Of a stretch of 64,000 nucleotides of DNA, positions 25,955-35,414 are shown piece after piece. The stretch is taken from positions 1,798,001-1,862,000 of the forward strand of contig NZ_LR824569.1 of assembly GCF_903969135.1 (NCBI RefSeq), written 5' to 3'. Position 1 is the first letter of the stretch. Every line of letters begins with the position of its first letter. The notes below the pieces were generated by a model, which made no database searches, was not told the DNA's origin, and was given only the letters and a program-made list of their open reading frames with translations. The translations under genes and the position numbers were made by a program. Source of the stretch: Chryseobacterium sp. JV274. GTDB taxonomy: Bacteria; Bacteroidota; Bacteroidia; Flavobacteriales; Weeksellaceae.

Positions 25955-27265
25955 TTATTTTTTAATGAATTTATAAGCTTGTTTTTCTCCTTTCACAGAG
26001 TATTGCAGAATATAATCTCCTTTTGATAAAGATGAAACATCAATTTGTCCTTCCACAGTATTGAATGATTTCACCCTTTGCCCAACCATATTATAGATTT
26101 CTGCTTTTTCTATTTTTCCTGTTCCTTTAAAATAAAGCACATCAGTTACAGGATTAGGATAAATGCCAACACTATTTTTCTCTTTCACGGTATCATTTAC
26201 TGATAAGAATTCAGAAGTATCCAGATAAAAAGCAACTATTTGACCTGAAGCATTCGTCCCTGATCCGGCAATTTTCTTTCCGTCTTGTGAAATCGCCAGA
26301 GGAAGTCCCATCGTTACTCCATTCGTTGCAATTCCTAAGGATACTGCATAATCATTCAGATTAATTCTTCCGGCAGATGCAGTCCAGATAAAACCTTCTC
26401 CCGACATTGGAGGTGCTCCAAATGCTCTGTAAAAACCAATAACTCGTGTTCCATCAGCTGAAATTCCTGTAGCTCCTCCTTTGAAATTGAACGAAGCATT
26501 AGGATGTGTTATATAAGTCAGTCCGCTTGTAGCATTCCAAACATAAGGATTAGGATTTGCAGATCCTATAATGGTATTTCCATCAGCCGAAATTCCGCCT
26601 GCTTCTCCTACATTATTCCCGTTATTATCTGTAATAAAACTTTCTACTCCATCCTGCCATTTTGCACCGCTTCTTGTTCCGGTTGGCTCATCCTGCCACC
26701 CTACAATCACTGTTCCTGCCGCATTGATTGCATTTGCCCTGGAACTGCGTCCGGAAACTATACTTCCCAGGTCAACCATTCCGTTTACGTCATCCCATTT
26801 CACAGCATGTGCGTTCGCAGCAGTAAGAAATCCTAACCCTACAATAGTATTTCCGTTAGGTGACATTCCCCATGTAGAACTTACACTGCCGTCCCAACCG
26901 GTAGGAACCAGCCCTCCTCTGTTTACCCATGTGGAAGTAGCTACATCATAAGTTGATATTTCATTAAATCCTGTTGCAGAATTTGTAACAGAAGATGATA
27001 TTTTGGTTCCATCGTTTGAAACAATCGTTCTCCCTGCGGCTGGATATCCGTTTGATATTGAACCTATCTGTACAAGTCCGCCTGCTGCATTCCATTTATA
27101 TACTCCTCCTGCACTTGTATGCATACTTACTACTCCATTATCTGAAACTGCACCTACATTATAATTTCCCAGCCCTATTACTGTAAGCTGTGCTGCTGCA
27201 AAACTAAATTTCAGAAAAAGACAAGCCGTCAATATTTTTATTGACATTCTGTAAAAATTTTTCAT
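25955..27265 (-). CDS. Secreted HAF-repeat protein with type IX sorting domain
   Basis: A 436-residue secreted protein. A signal peptide ends near residue 26 (FSFAAAQ). Residues about 30-345 consist of repeats of the HAF/beta-propeller kind (NGNTIVGLGF, GTVIVGWQ, DGNTIIGSA, DGTRVIGFY, DGKKIAGSG). The last ~75 residues are a type A type IX secretion sorting domain (VGIYPNPVTDVLYFKG, AEIYNMVGQRVKSF, LSKGDYILQY, FIKK). It therefore passes the outer membrane through the same type IX system that uses Gld proteins. The target is unknown. Confidence 0.88.
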   Translation of the reverse strand: MKNFYRMSIKILTACLFLKFSFAAAQLTVIGLGNYNVGAVSDNGVVSMHTSAGGVYKWNAAGGLVQIGSISNGYPAAGRTIVSNDGTKISSSVTNSATGFNEISTYDVATSTWVNRGGLVPTGWDGSVSSTWGMSPNGNTIVGLGFLTAANAHAVKWDDVNGMVDLGSIVSGRSSRANAINAAGTVIVGWQDEPTGTRSGAKWQDGVESFITDNNGNNVGEAGGISADGNTIIGSANPNPYVWNATSGLTYITHPNASFNFKGGATGISADGTRVIGFYRAFGAPPMSGEGFIWTASAGRINLNDYAVSLGIATNGVTMGLPLAISQDGKKIAGSGTNASGQIVAFYLDTSEFLSVNDTVKEKNSVGIYPNPVTDVLYFKGTGKIEKAEIYNMVGQRVKSFNTVEGQIDVSSLSKGDYILQYSVKGEKQAYKFIKK

Positions 27266-27419
27266 ATTTTATTATATTTAGCGTTCCGAATTGGTGAAAA
27301 CAATATTAATACAATATTTACCCTATCCAAAGAAATAGACTTTCATAATTCGTGAATTTTAAAAGAGTTTAATTTCTAAACAAATAATAATCAATTAGAT
27401 ACAAAACATCATTTTGAAT

Positions 27420-29048
27420 ATGGATTTTACCCGAACTATTCAAAAAAGCACAAAAAACAAACTATCAAGACAAAAATTATTTCAAAATAGCAGAAAAATA
27501 TTACTGTTTATTTTCATTTGCTGTTCTTTTATTACCAGTGGACAGTCAGGTCCGGACTTTAATATTTTGGCAGATAAGGCATTTCTGAAATTGTATCAGA
27601 ATTCTGACGAATGCATCAGCTATACTCAGGGAATCCTCGTAAGTGATCAGAATACAGAGCATAAAATTGTACTGCAAAACATTATTTCACAGGCTTTTGC
27701 TATGAAAGGCGATTACATACAATCTGTGAATATTTTTGCGCAGAAAGAAGATGCCGATCCGAAAAATGAACTTTCTTATTTTATGCAGGTTTTCAGTGAT
27801 TATAATCTTGCTGACCAATACCAAAATCTGAGTCTGTACAATCAGTCAAAAAGAATTATTACCCATCTTTTATCTGATCAGAAGCTTCTTAAAAGTAATG
27901 ATGCCGCATTACGAATAACCACAGCAAAGCTGTACCAACTGCAAGCTTTGAACTCAGGAATCAATAGAGATTATCCTGCAGCATTCAAAAACCTTGATAA
28001 AAGTAATCAGTACCTCAGCGATCATAATGAAGAAAACAGAATATTAAAAATGGAAAACAGAATTTTCCGCTCTTCTTATCTCCTAAAACAAAATAGACTT
28101 GTTGAATATAAAGCGCTTATAGAAAATATTATTTCTGATCTTGAACACCAGACCAATCAACCATTTCTTTTAGGTTTAGCGTATGAGAATCTGTCCCAGT
28201 ATTATTTTTTGAAACAGGATTACACAACATCTGTTGAGAAACTGGAAGCTGGACTCTTTTTGATTGAAGATCTGTCTTTTAATAATTTAAAAATTAAAAT
28301 TTACGAATCATTATCCCGCAACTATTACGCACTTCATGATGATGTAAAATATCATCAATACAATAAACTCTATAATGATTTAAAAACAAAAACCGATGCA
28401 AGCTCGAAAGAAGGAATACGATATATTGTAAAACTTGTTGAAACCAATCAGAATAAAAATATTGAATTTCAAAAACTGATGTTCCTTAGGTCCTTCTTAC
28501 CTCTGGCTCTCATTCTATTCCTGATTATTATTGGCCTGTCCATCTATTTTTTAATTATTAAAAGCAAAAATAAAGATTTAAAAAAGCAGTTTGATTTCTT
28601 TAAAAAACAGAGCAATGAGAAACCTCAACCCATTTTATTAAATAAAGCTTCTACAACAGCAAAAGATGCCGGTTTCAACAAAATATCGAGGGAAAAAGAA
28701 GATGAAATCCTTCAGAAACTTGAAGAGTTTGAAAAATCCAACGGATATCTGAATAAAAATATGTCCTTATCTATGCTTTCCTCTCAAATGGAAATTAATA
28801 CAAAATACCTTTCTGAAGTCATCAACAACAAAGAGAAAAATTTCAATGGATACATTAACAAACTAAGGATCAATCATATTGTACAGCTATTAAGGAATGA
28901 TTCCACCTTTCTTAATTATAAAGTAAGCTATCTTGCAGAATATTCAGGGTTCTCATCACACAGTGCCTTTACAACCGTTTTCAAATCCGTCACCGGAATG
29001 TCTCCCAATGCCTATATTCAGGAAATCAGTAAAACCAAAACCGTATGA
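27420..29048 (+). CDS. TPR sensor with transmembrane helix and AraC-type DNA-binding domain
   Basis: A 542-residue protein. A hydrophobic N-terminal segment (about residues 25-42) acts as signal or anchor. A TPR-like helical region spans about 50-340. One transmembrane helix lies near 355-377 (FLPLALILFLIIIGLSIYF), then a linker, and a C-terminal AraC-type double helix-turn-helix (SMLSSQMEINTKYLSEVIN; VSYLAEYSGFSSHSAFTTVFK). The topology suggests a periplasmic sensing part wired directly to a cytoplasmic DNA-binding part. ATG 27420 was preferred to the TTG two codons earlier. The next gene overlaps its stop by 4 bases. Confidence 0.85.
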   Translation: MDFTRTIQKSTKNKLSRQKLFQNSRKILLFIFICCSFITSGQSGPDFNILADKAFLKLYQNSDECISYTQGILVSDQNTEHKIVLQNIISQAFAMKGDYIQSVNIFAQKEDADPKNELSYFMQVFSDYNLADQYQNLSLYNQSKRIITHLLSDQKLLKSNDAALRITTAKLYQLQALNSGINRDYPAAFKNLDKSNQYLSDHNEENRILKMENRIFRSSYLLKQNRLVEYKALIENIISDLEHQTNQPFLLGLAYENLSQYYFLKQDYTTSVEKLEAGLFLIEDLSFNNLKIKIYESLSRNYYALHDDVKYHQYNKLYNDLKTKTDASSKEGIRYIVKLVETNQNKNIEFQKLMFLRSFLPLALILFLIIIGLSIYFLIIKSKNKDLKKQFDFFKKQSNEKPQPILLNKASTTAKDAGFNKISREKEDEILQKLEEFEKSNGYLNKNMSLSMLSSQMEINTKYLSEVINNKEKNFNGYINKLRINHIVQLLRNDSTFLNYKVSYLAEYSGFSSHSAFTTVFKSVTGMSPNAYIQEISKTKTV

Positions 29049-30178
29049 AATCACTTTTAAAAATATGGCCACTGCTCCTGGTATCCTTTTGTATTTTCAC
29101 AAAGGCTCAAAAGACACCGGATAGTGTCTTAATGAAAAAGGCCAGGCTTGAAATTTATGACAATCCTGATAATACAATTAAAATTGGGGAACGGCTGTTA
29201 AAGAAATCTCATGATGTCAAAACTTCTATCCAACTTTATAAGCTTCTTTCCACAGCTCATATTGCCAAAAGAAACTTTGAGGAATCATTAAGATATATTA
29301 TGAAGGCAAAGGAACTTTCCCAGAAAACCAATGATCCCTGGAGTCATGCAGAAGTTCTTATCTCTGTCGCAATACAATATCAGCAGATGGAACTTTTCAG
29401 CAAGAGCCTTGAAACGCTGAATGAAGCGGACCAATATATTGCTAAAATCCCGGACAAAAATCCCTTGAAATATGTTGAAACCGCTACAAGCTATGCCATA
29501 AGAGGAATGATTTACAAGAGCCAGTCCAATTCAGAAATTGCATTGGAAAAGTTTTTAATTTCAATCCAGAATTTTGAAAAAGTACCTGTAAAGAAAACTA
29601 CCAATTCCAACATGAGTGTGGTCTTATACAATATCGGGTATTGTTATCTTAATCTCAATCAAATTGATAAAGCACAGGAAGCTTTTGTGGAATCTTTAAA
29701 CTATGCCCGGAAGAATTACTCTAAAAGTCTGGAAGCTTTTGCCTTAAAAGGAATTGCCGAAATACACAAGAAAAAACATGAAAATCAACCTGCTATAAAC
29801 CTTTTGTTAAAAGCAGAAAATCTTTGTAAAAATATAGGAGATATCACCCTGAATGAAGGAATCTACAAGGAATTGGCAGAAAATCATCTTGCCATGGGAC
29901 AACAGAATCTTTACCAGCAGTATAATAAAAAATATCTGGAAATGCGCTTTAAAAGAAAACAAAATGAACTGAAATCCATTAACCAGGTCATTGACAATCA
30001 TAATAAGGAAACCTCTTTAAAAAGTGAAAAACTGAAATCCTATTATCGTTATATTAAAATTAGCTCTGTACTGCTGGGATGTATTTTTATAGTTATCCTT
30101 TTATATTCTATTATAAAAATCAGAAAACAGAATAAGAATTTTCATAAAGAGATACAGCAAATGATAAGAACATCATAA
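29045..30178 (+). CDS. TPR membrane protein, shortened sibling of the upstream sensor
   Basis: A 377-residue protein with a signal peptide (LLLVSFCIFTKAQ, cleavage near residue 21), TPR repeats over about 30-300, and one transmembrane helix near 338-358 (ISSVLLGCIFIVILLYSII). It stops ~20 residues after the membrane helix and has no DNA-binding domain. Its layout otherwise copies the upstream gene, with which it overlaps by ATGA. It may form a sensing complex with or modulate that regulator; this is inferred from overlap and shared design. Confidence 0.78.
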   Translation: MKSLLKIWPLLLVSFCIFTKAQKTPDSVLMKKARLEIYDNPDNTIKIGERLLKKSHDVKTSIQLYKLLSTAHIAKRNFEESLRYIMKAKELSQKTNDPWSHAEVLISVAIQYQQMELFSKSLETLNEADQYIAKIPDKNPLKYVETATSYAIRGMIYKSQSNSEIALEKFLISIQNFEKVPVKKTTNSNMSVVLYNIGYCYLNLNQIDKAQEAFVESLNYARKNYSKSLEAFALKGIAEIHKKKHENQPAINLLLKAENLCKNIGDITLNEGIYKELAENHLAMGQQNLYQQYNKKYLEMRFKRKQNELKSINQVIDNHNKETSLKSEKLKSYYRYIKISSVLLGCIFIVILLYSIIKIRKQNKNFHKEIQQMIRTS

Positions 30179-30189
30179 GCTATGAAAAC

Positions 30190-30220
30190 AAAAAAGCATT
30201 CCAAACTGGAATGCTTTTTT
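30190..30220. terminator. Bidirectional terminator between the TPR gene and pafA
   Basis: AAAAAGCATTCCA and TGGAATGCTTTTT form a perfect stem around AAC, with A-run and T-run on the two sides. It serves both convergent genes. Confidence 0.88.
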
Positions 30221-30238
30221 ATAATGTATAATTTCAGC

Positions 30239-31885
30239 TTATCTACCGATAACTTCTGTAATTGGATTTCCTACATTTCCACTTGGGAACTGAATTTTCA
30301 GTAAAGAAGATACCGTAGGAGCAATATCAGTCATGTGATATTCTTTATTGCTTTCTCCCTGCTTCACTCCCCATCCCATAAAGATCAATGGAATATGTGA
30401 ATCATAAGAGTTCCATACACTGTGTGTAGTTCCTGTTTTAGAATATGGAGGAAGCATAGAATCATGAGAAATCAACTGAATATCTCCGCTTCTCTGTCTG
30501 TTGATTCCGTTGATAATTCTTTGTTTGATGGGCTCCGGAATGCTTGACTCCTGAACTTTATCTACAGAAACAGCATATAAAACAGTAGGATCTTTCTCAA
30601 TTTCTTTTACTGCAAAGTTTCTTACATCATCCAATTCAAGTTTGCTGTCTGCCAATACTTTTCTGTCGAAATAAATCTGATAGTTATCAATCGCATTGAT
30701 CAGTTTATCTGCTCCGAATTTATCTTTTAGCTTTTGGTTCAGATTTTTTTCAGCATCTTCTCCGAAGAAACCTGTAGGAATTTTATGTTCTTTAAGAAAT
30801 CCTACAGAATGCGCTCCACCATGGTCTGCAGAAAGGAAAACAGTGTATTCTCCTTTTCCTACTTTTGAATCTAAATAATTGAAGAATTCAGCTAAATCCT
30901 GGTCTAATCTGATATAAACATCTTCTACTTCAATAGAATTTGGTCCGAATTTATGTCCCGCATAATCTGTAGAAGCAAGGTTGATAGCTAAAAAGTCTGT
31001 AATATTATCTCCACCCAGTTTTTCACCCTCTACAGAAGCTTCTGCCAACTTCAATGTCAATGTGTTTCCGAAAGGAGTATAACGGATATTATCTTTTTTA
31101 GTCTGATAATCCTTTGCTAAGTTGCTGTAAGGGAATGTAGGTGTTTTTGCGCTTCCCAGCAGCCCTTCCCATGAAGAATTGTCCGGTGCACTTTCTGTAT
31201 ATTGGTTGATCGGAAGTAAGGTATTCCAACCGTTTGCTACTAATTTTTCAGGAAGATTCTGAGCATTGAATGATTTTACCCATTGAGGCAGGTCATTCAT
31301 ATACCATGTGCTGGTAATGAAATTTCCTGTGCTGTCATCAAACCAGAAAGCTCCGTTTGGAGTGTGCCCTGCAGGAAGAATAGAAGCACGGTCTTTCAAA
31401 GAAACACCCACTACTTTTCCCTGGAAGTTGGTCGCCAGTCTCAATTCGTCAGTTACTGTAGTAGACCAAAGATTTTTTGGTGAGTGGCTTCCGATTTTTG
31501 TATTGGTTGTTCCTACTGGCTGAACGCTCTCATCTGCAGTACAGTAAACCCCTTTTCCGGTCTCTTTATCTGTCCAGTCGTTTCCTGCAATCCCATGAAT
31601 TGCCGGTACAGATCCTGTATAGATACAAGTGTGTCCCAAAGCTGTAATGGTAGGCACATAAGGAATGTGTACGTTATTCAAAGAGTATCCTGTATTCAAA
31701 AGTCTCTTAAAACCGTCATTCCCATACTTACCATAAAAACGGTATAAATAGTCCCAACGCATCTGGTCTACTACCAGACCAACGACTAATTTGGGTCTTT
31801 CCAGTTGAGTATTTCTGTTCTTCTGCGCATTGATTGTAACTACGGACAATAATGTAGCTGCCGCAATTGAAATGTTCCTAAGCAT
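30239..31885 (-). CDS. pafA: PafA-type alkaline phosphatase
   Basis: A 548-residue exported phosphatase of the nucleotide pyrophosphatase/phosphodiesterase superfamily; signal peptide 1-20 (VVTINA). The nucleophile is Thr79 in YVPTIT, and SLKDRASILPAGH supplies Lys164 and Arg166 of the PafA-type phosphate-binding site. Metal ligands are visible in STDYAGHKFG, LSADHGGAH and THSVW. It closely resembles Elizabethkingia meningoseptica PafA, a calcium-independent, phosphate-insensitive monoesterase. It should release phosphate from organic phosphate in the periplasm or outside. Confidence 0.93.
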   Translation of the reverse strand: MLRNISIAAATLLSVVTINAQKNRNTQLERPKLVVGLVVDQMRWDYLYRFYGKYGNDGFKRLLNTGYSLNNVHIPYVPTITALGHTCIYTGSVPAIHGIAGNDWTDKETGKGVYCTADESVQPVGTTNTKIGSHSPKNLWSTTVTDELRLATNFQGKVVGVSLKDRASILPAGHTPNGAFWFDDSTGNFITSTWYMNDLPQWVKSFNAQNLPEKLVANGWNTLLPINQYTESAPDNSSWEGLLGSAKTPTFPYSNLAKDYQTKKDNIRYTPFGNTLTLKLAEASVEGEKLGGDNITDFLAINLASTDYAGHKFGPNSIEVEDVYIRLDQDLAEFFNYLDSKVGKGEYTVFLSADHGGAHSVGFLKEHKIPTGFFGEDAEKNLNQKLKDKFGADKLINAIDNYQIYFDRKVLADSKLELDDVRNFAVKEIEKDPTVLYAVSVDKVQESSIPEPIKQRIINGINRQRSGDIQLISHDSMLPPYSKTGTTHSVWNSYDSHIPLIFMGWGVKQGESNKEYHMTDIAPTVSSLLKIQFPSGNVGNPITEVIGR

Positions 31886-31907
31886 CCAAGTAAATTTTTA
31901 TTGCCTA

Positions 31908-31915
31908 CAAATTTA
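31908..31915 (-). promoter_or_regulatory. -7 box upstream of pafA
   Basis: The minus strand reads TAAATTTG, fitting TAnnTTTG, 23 bases before the pafA start. No partner TTG at the usual spacing. Confidence 0.4.
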
Positions 31916-31988
31916 AGGGTTTTGAAAGTTTTGGAGTGTGAAATTTTATTTAATTTTGATTATTGTACAATTCATCAATCAACCTTCT

Positions 31989-32774
31989 ATGATTTTAGGC
32001 GTATACTGGTATTTCAAATTTCCGGATCATCTATATGACTTTACGTTTTTCAAATTTTATCCGGGATTTGGTGGACATGCCGATACTCCTGCTGAACTGG
32101 CAGCGAAAGTTCAGGTTGAAAACACAAATGATTTCCTCATAAAGTTGGAAAAACTGAAAGCAAACTTCAGACAGATACATTTACAGGTAAACATCAATGA
32201 AAATCAACTGATCATTACTATTGGAGATTATCAGCTTTTTGACTTTCATTTTCAGTTTGTAACAGAAATTGAAAAATTATTGATTTGTGAAAATGCTCTA
32301 TTACTAAATTCAGGCATTCCCTTTACTATTCAATCCAGTAAAAGCTATCCTCCGAAAAGAGAAGCTTTCAAAAATATTGAACACCGGTTTATTCAGATGG
32401 TGGGTTCAGATTTAAAAAAAAGTAATGCTGAAAATTATATGGTCAGAATTGACTGCAACCTTCCTGCACAGCATAAACAAAATCTTATTAATGACTTAGT
32501 GCAGATTTGCCAGGAAGAAAATCTCAATGTCTTCTACTATAATGATTTCAATTTTAATGATCATTGTAATTTGATGCTTTTTTTCAGCAATGGTAGGCAG
32601 AAAAAAGAGAATATCCAAAAGGTGGATATCAATTCCTTTGGAAGCAAAGTTCGGCAGCTTGCCCAGAAATACCCTCTTTATTTCGGACATTTCGGAAGCT
32701 TCAAAGAATATCCTTTACATGGTCTCCATATAAAATTGATGGTGGATGAAGAGTATATTATTAACAAAAAATAA
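31989..32774 (+). CDS. Hypothetical protein, 261 residues
   Basis: I do not recognise a named family. It begins MILGVYWYFKFPDHLYDF at an ATG; a GTG 17 codons upstream also opens the frame but would overlap the pafA promoter region. The protein is soluble and mixed alpha/beta, with Phe/Tyr-rich segments (YDFTFFKFYPGFGGHADTP) and no signal peptide after the chosen start. The following VOC gene starts 20 bases later, so they may be co-transcribed. Confidence 0.7.
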   Translation: MILGVYWYFKFPDHLYDFTFFKFYPGFGGHADTPAELAAKVQVENTNDFLIKLEKLKANFRQIHLQVNINENQLIITIGDYQLFDFHFQFVTEIEKLLICENALLLNSGIPFTIQSSKSYPPKREAFKNIEHRFIQMVGSDLKKSNAENYMVRIDCNLPAQHKQNLINDLVQICQEENLNVFYYNDFNFNDHCNLMLFFSNGRQKKENIQKVDINSFGSKVRQLAQKYPLYFGHFGSFKEYPLHGLHIKLMVDEEYIINKK

Positions 32775-32794
32775 AACCATTTTAATTCAATACT

Positions 32795-33187
32795 ATGATT
32801 AAATTCAAATATGTCATTCTGTACGTGGAAAATGTAGAACAATCTATTAATTTTTATAAAAATACTTTTGATTCTGAAATAAAATTCATCACCCCGGAAA
32901 AAGATTATGGAGAACTCCTGACCGGAGAAACTACGCTATCATTTGCCTCTGTAAGCCTTGCAGGTTCAAATATTAAAAAAGGTTTTTTAACTTCAAAAAC
33001 GGAAGATAAACCTTTCGGAATAGAACTGGGTTTTACCACAGATAATGTAGAAGCCTTAGTAGAAAAAGCAATAAAAAACGGGGCTATTCTTTATGAAGAT
33101 ATTTCGGTAAAACCCTGGGGGCAAAAAACAGCTTACATCAAAGATCTTGATAATTATCTGATAGAAATCTGTACTGAAATTCAATAA
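32795..33187 (+). CDS. VOC superfamily (glyoxalase/bleomycin-resistance-like) protein
   Basis: A 130-residue vicinal-oxygen-chelate protein. The two beta-alpha-beta-beta-beta halves are visible: KYVILYVENVEQSINFYKNT at residues 4-23, and ELGFTTDNVEALVEKAIKNG near 73-92, with metal-ligand-like Glu in YLIEICTE at the end. Substrate unknown. It is followed 16 bases later by an acetyltransferase gene. Confidence 0.85.
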   Translation: MIKFKYVILYVENVEQSINFYKNTFDSEIKFITPEKDYGELLTGETTLSFASVSLAGSNIKKGFLTSKTEDKPFGIELGFTTDNVEALVEKAIKNGAILYEDISVKPWGQKTAYIKDLDNYLIEICTEIQ

Positions 33188-33203
33188 GCTTAAAATATCT
33201 GAT

Positions 33204-33740
33204 GTGGAAATAAAAAAATTACAAAAATTAGAATCCAACCCAAGCTTAAACTGGGGGCATAATGGCTATACAACGGAAATAATATATTCTGTTTCTTCGA
33301 TTGAATTTGGAGGTTCTTTTGAGTTTAACTTAAAAGAAAAATCTTTCCCTTACAACAAAATATGGGAAACAACTTCTGAAGATCTGGAAGAACTCAATGC
33401 CTTTATCGAACAAGGAAATTCTTTTGGTGCTTTTGCAGATGAACAACTTACAGGCTGGATCATCTGTGAACACAGGACATGGAACAACAGTTTTTATATT
33501 GAAAACATCCTGATCGATGAAAAACACAGACGACAGGGAATTGGCATTATGCTGATTAAAAGTGCTCTTAAACAGGCAAGGAAACTAAACTGCAGGGTAA
33601 TTGAACTGGAAACACAAAACACAAATTATCCAGCCATCCAGTTTTACAGAAGAATGGGATTCAATATTACCGGACTGAACACAAGACTGTATGAAAATGC
33701 AGAAGAAATTGCTCTTTTTATGACCTTAGACCTTGATTAA
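33204..33740 (+). CDS. GNAT N-acetyltransferase with GTG start
   Basis: A 178-residue GNAT. The acetyl-CoA motif is IDEKHRRQGIGIMLIKSAL near residues 107-125, and NYPAIQFYRRMGFNITG near 145-160 is motif B. The nearest in-frame start that keeps the N-terminal strand is GTG at 33204. It probably shares a transcript with the VOC gene. Substrate unknown. Confidence 0.83.
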   Translation: MEIKKLQKLESNPSLNWGHNGYTTEIIYSVSSIEFGGSFEFNLKEKSFPYNKIWETTSEDLEELNAFIEQGNSFGAFADEQLTGWIICEHRTWNNSFYIENILIDEKHRRQGIGIMLIKSALKQARKLNCRVIELETQNTNYPAIQFYRRMGFNITGLNTRLYENAEEIALFMTLDLD

Positions 33741-33853
33741 ATCTATGATAAAATAAATACTATCTTAAAATCTACATCCATATTAATTAAAACACTTGCT
33801 GGTGTGTTAAAAATTTTATACATTAGTTATCAACAAATTAAAACATGATTACT

Positions 33854-34087
33854 ATGAAAAATTTAAAAAAATTAAAGAGAAATCAGCTTGTGATGATCAG
33901 TGGTGGTGACACTCCTTATGCATTATGTGATATGGATGGCAATTGCCCACCAACAATAGGCTCTTACTATTGCAGTGATGGAACCTGCTACAGAGTTTCC
34001 GGCGGCGGCGGTGGCAACCCTGGATGTAATGAACCAATGCGTCTTTGCCAGGAATGGGAAACAGGATGCGGATGCGTTTATATGTAA
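33854..34087 (+). CDS. Cys-rich bacteriocin-like peptide with double-glycine leader
   Basis: A 77-residue peptide. The leader MKNLKKLKRNQLVMISGG ends in Gly-Gly, the cleavage site of peptidase-containing ABC exporters, and matches the leader of Chryseobacterium bacteriocin-like proteins. The core after the GG holds eight cysteines in 59 residues plus a Gly5 run, enough for up to four disulfides or thioethers. An ATG three codons earlier is possible, but the leader starts at 33854. No modification enzyme or exporter gene lies next to it. Antimicrobial activity is unproven. Confidence 0.8.
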   Translation: MKNLKKLKRNQLVMISGGDTPYALCDMDGNCPPTIGSYYCSDGTCYRVSGGGGGNPGCNEPMRLCQEWETGCGCVYM

Positions 34088-34116
34088 AATATTCTTGTTA
34101 GATAAAATTTTGTTGA

Positions 34117-34140
34117 GGGCGGTTTTTACCGCTCTTTTTT
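34117..34140 (+). terminator. Terminator after the Cys-rich peptide gene
   Basis: GGGCGG pairs with CCGCTC (one G-T wobble) around TTTTTA, followed by six T. It ends the peptide transcript 30 bases after the stop, so the peptide is probably transcribed alone. Confidence 0.75.
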
Positions 34141-34210
34141 ATGACCTGTTGCTAAGGTATAATCTCCGGCAATTTCATTAATTTCGCAAAAAACAGAATT
34201 TCTCAATATC

Positions 34211-34783
34211 ATGGAAAATCTTCTGAAATATATCAGATTACTCACTCCATTTTCGGACAAAAGCTGGGAAATACTTCAACCTGCTCTATCGGAAAGGAAT
34301 TACAGGAAAAATGAACTGATGTTACAGAAAGATGAAGTCTGCAACACTTTATTTTATATCGATAATGGGTTTTGCAAAAGCTATTATGAAATAGACGGAG
34401 ATATCAAAAACACCGGGTTTTTCTTTGAAAATGAAATCGTCACCAATATCAGCAGCTTTGGGAACGGTCAAAAATCTGAATTTAATATCATCGCTTGTGA
34501 AGACCTGCATGTTGTTATCTTTGATAAAACAAAACTATTTGAAGCAGCCAGAAATGCACCCGAAATTGAAACTTTAGGACGCCATTGTATTCGCCAGTTT
34601 GCATCCAGACAAGAAGAATTTTCAAATCTGTTCAAACTTTATACAGCAAAACAAAGACTGGAATATATTGAATCCAAGCATCCGGAAATGCTGCAACGTA
34701 TCTCGCTCACTCAGCTGGCTTCATTTCTTGGAGTAGCAAGAGAAACATTAAGCAGAATCCGGAAACGAAGAATTACCCGTTAA
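34211..34783 (+). CDS. Crp/Fnr-family transcription regulator
   Basis: A 190-residue regulator. Residues about 10-120 are a cyclic-nucleotide-binding-like beta barrel (ELMLQKDEVCNTLFYIDNGF; FFFENEIVTN). The C-terminal helix-turn-helix is short: ISLTQLASFLGVARETLSRIRKR, residues about 162-185. It has no cysteine cluster of the Fnr type. This Bacteroidetes group often controls neighbouring small-enzyme genes, so the glycolipid-binding-like gene 24 bases downstream may be co-expressed. The ligand is unknown. Confidence 0.88.
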   Translation: MENLLKYIRLLTPFSDKSWEILQPALSERNYRKNELMLQKDEVCNTLFYIDNGFCKSYYEIDGDIKNTGFFFENEIVTNISSFGNGQKSEFNIIACEDLHVVIFDKTKLFEAARNAPEIETLGRHCIRQFASRQEEFSNLFKLYTAKQRLEYIESKHPEMLQRISLTQLASFLGVARETLSRIRKRRITR

Positions 34784-34807
34784 TACATTACATCCAAAAC
34801 TATATAT

Positions 34808-35359
34808 ATGAAAACACTAATCTGGCAGGGAATTCTTTACCAATCTCTTGAATATTTTAATTTACTATCTGATGATAAAAGCTATACTGCAGAATCAAAA
34901 ATCATTGGTTGCTATGAAGATAAAATCTTTGCTGTAAACTACAGCATTCTTATTGATAAAAACTGGATTGTTCAGGATTTTTTGATCGAATCCGAGATCA
35001 ATACTATTAAAAGCAAACTTGCAGGAAAAAGAATACAGGATCAATGGGAAATCAACAATACCATAAGCCCTGAACTCAATGGTTGTGAGTTTATAGACAT
35101 TTCCCTCACTCCATTTACCAATACTTTACCGATCAACAATTTAAAACTGCAGGAAAGTATTTCTCAAAAAATTGATGTTCTTTATATTGATATATTAAAT
35201 CAGCAAATCAGGCCTGTTCAACAAGAATATACAAGGACAGCATCCCATAAATATCTGTATGAAAATATTGAAAATGATTTTAAAGCTGAAATTTCAGTCG
35301 ATGAAATGGGATTAGTCATTAGCTATCCAGAATTATTTGAGAAAATCGCTGAACTCTAA
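34808..35359 (+). CDS. Putative glycolipid-binding family protein
   Basis: A 183-residue protein resembling the putative glycolipid-binding family (formerly DUF1089). Marks are the start LIWQGILYQSLEYFNL, a central WIVQDFLIE, and ELNGCEFIDISLTPFTNTLP near residues 92-112, the most conserved block. The predicted form is an all-beta fold without signal peptide. The function of the family is poorly known. It follows the Crp-like regulator gene. Confidence 0.75.
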   Translation: MKTLIWQGILYQSLEYFNLLSDDKSYTAESKIIGCYEDKIFAVNYSILIDKNWIVQDFLIESEINTIKSKLAGKRIQDQWEINNTISPELNGCEFIDISLTPFTNTLPINNLKLQESISQKIDVLYIDILNQQIRPVQQEYTRTASHKYLYENIENDFKAEISVDEMGLVISYPELFEKIAEL

Positions 35360-35414
35360 TCTCATAATTTTTTAATCTTAGTAATAAACATCCCTTTACA
35401 ATTGTTATTACTAT

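Noticed and set aside
33854..34087. Full RiPP/bacteriocin gene cluster
   Set aside because: No modification enzyme, C39 transporter or immunity gene lies next to the peptide; neighbours are an acetyltransferase and a Crp-like regulator.
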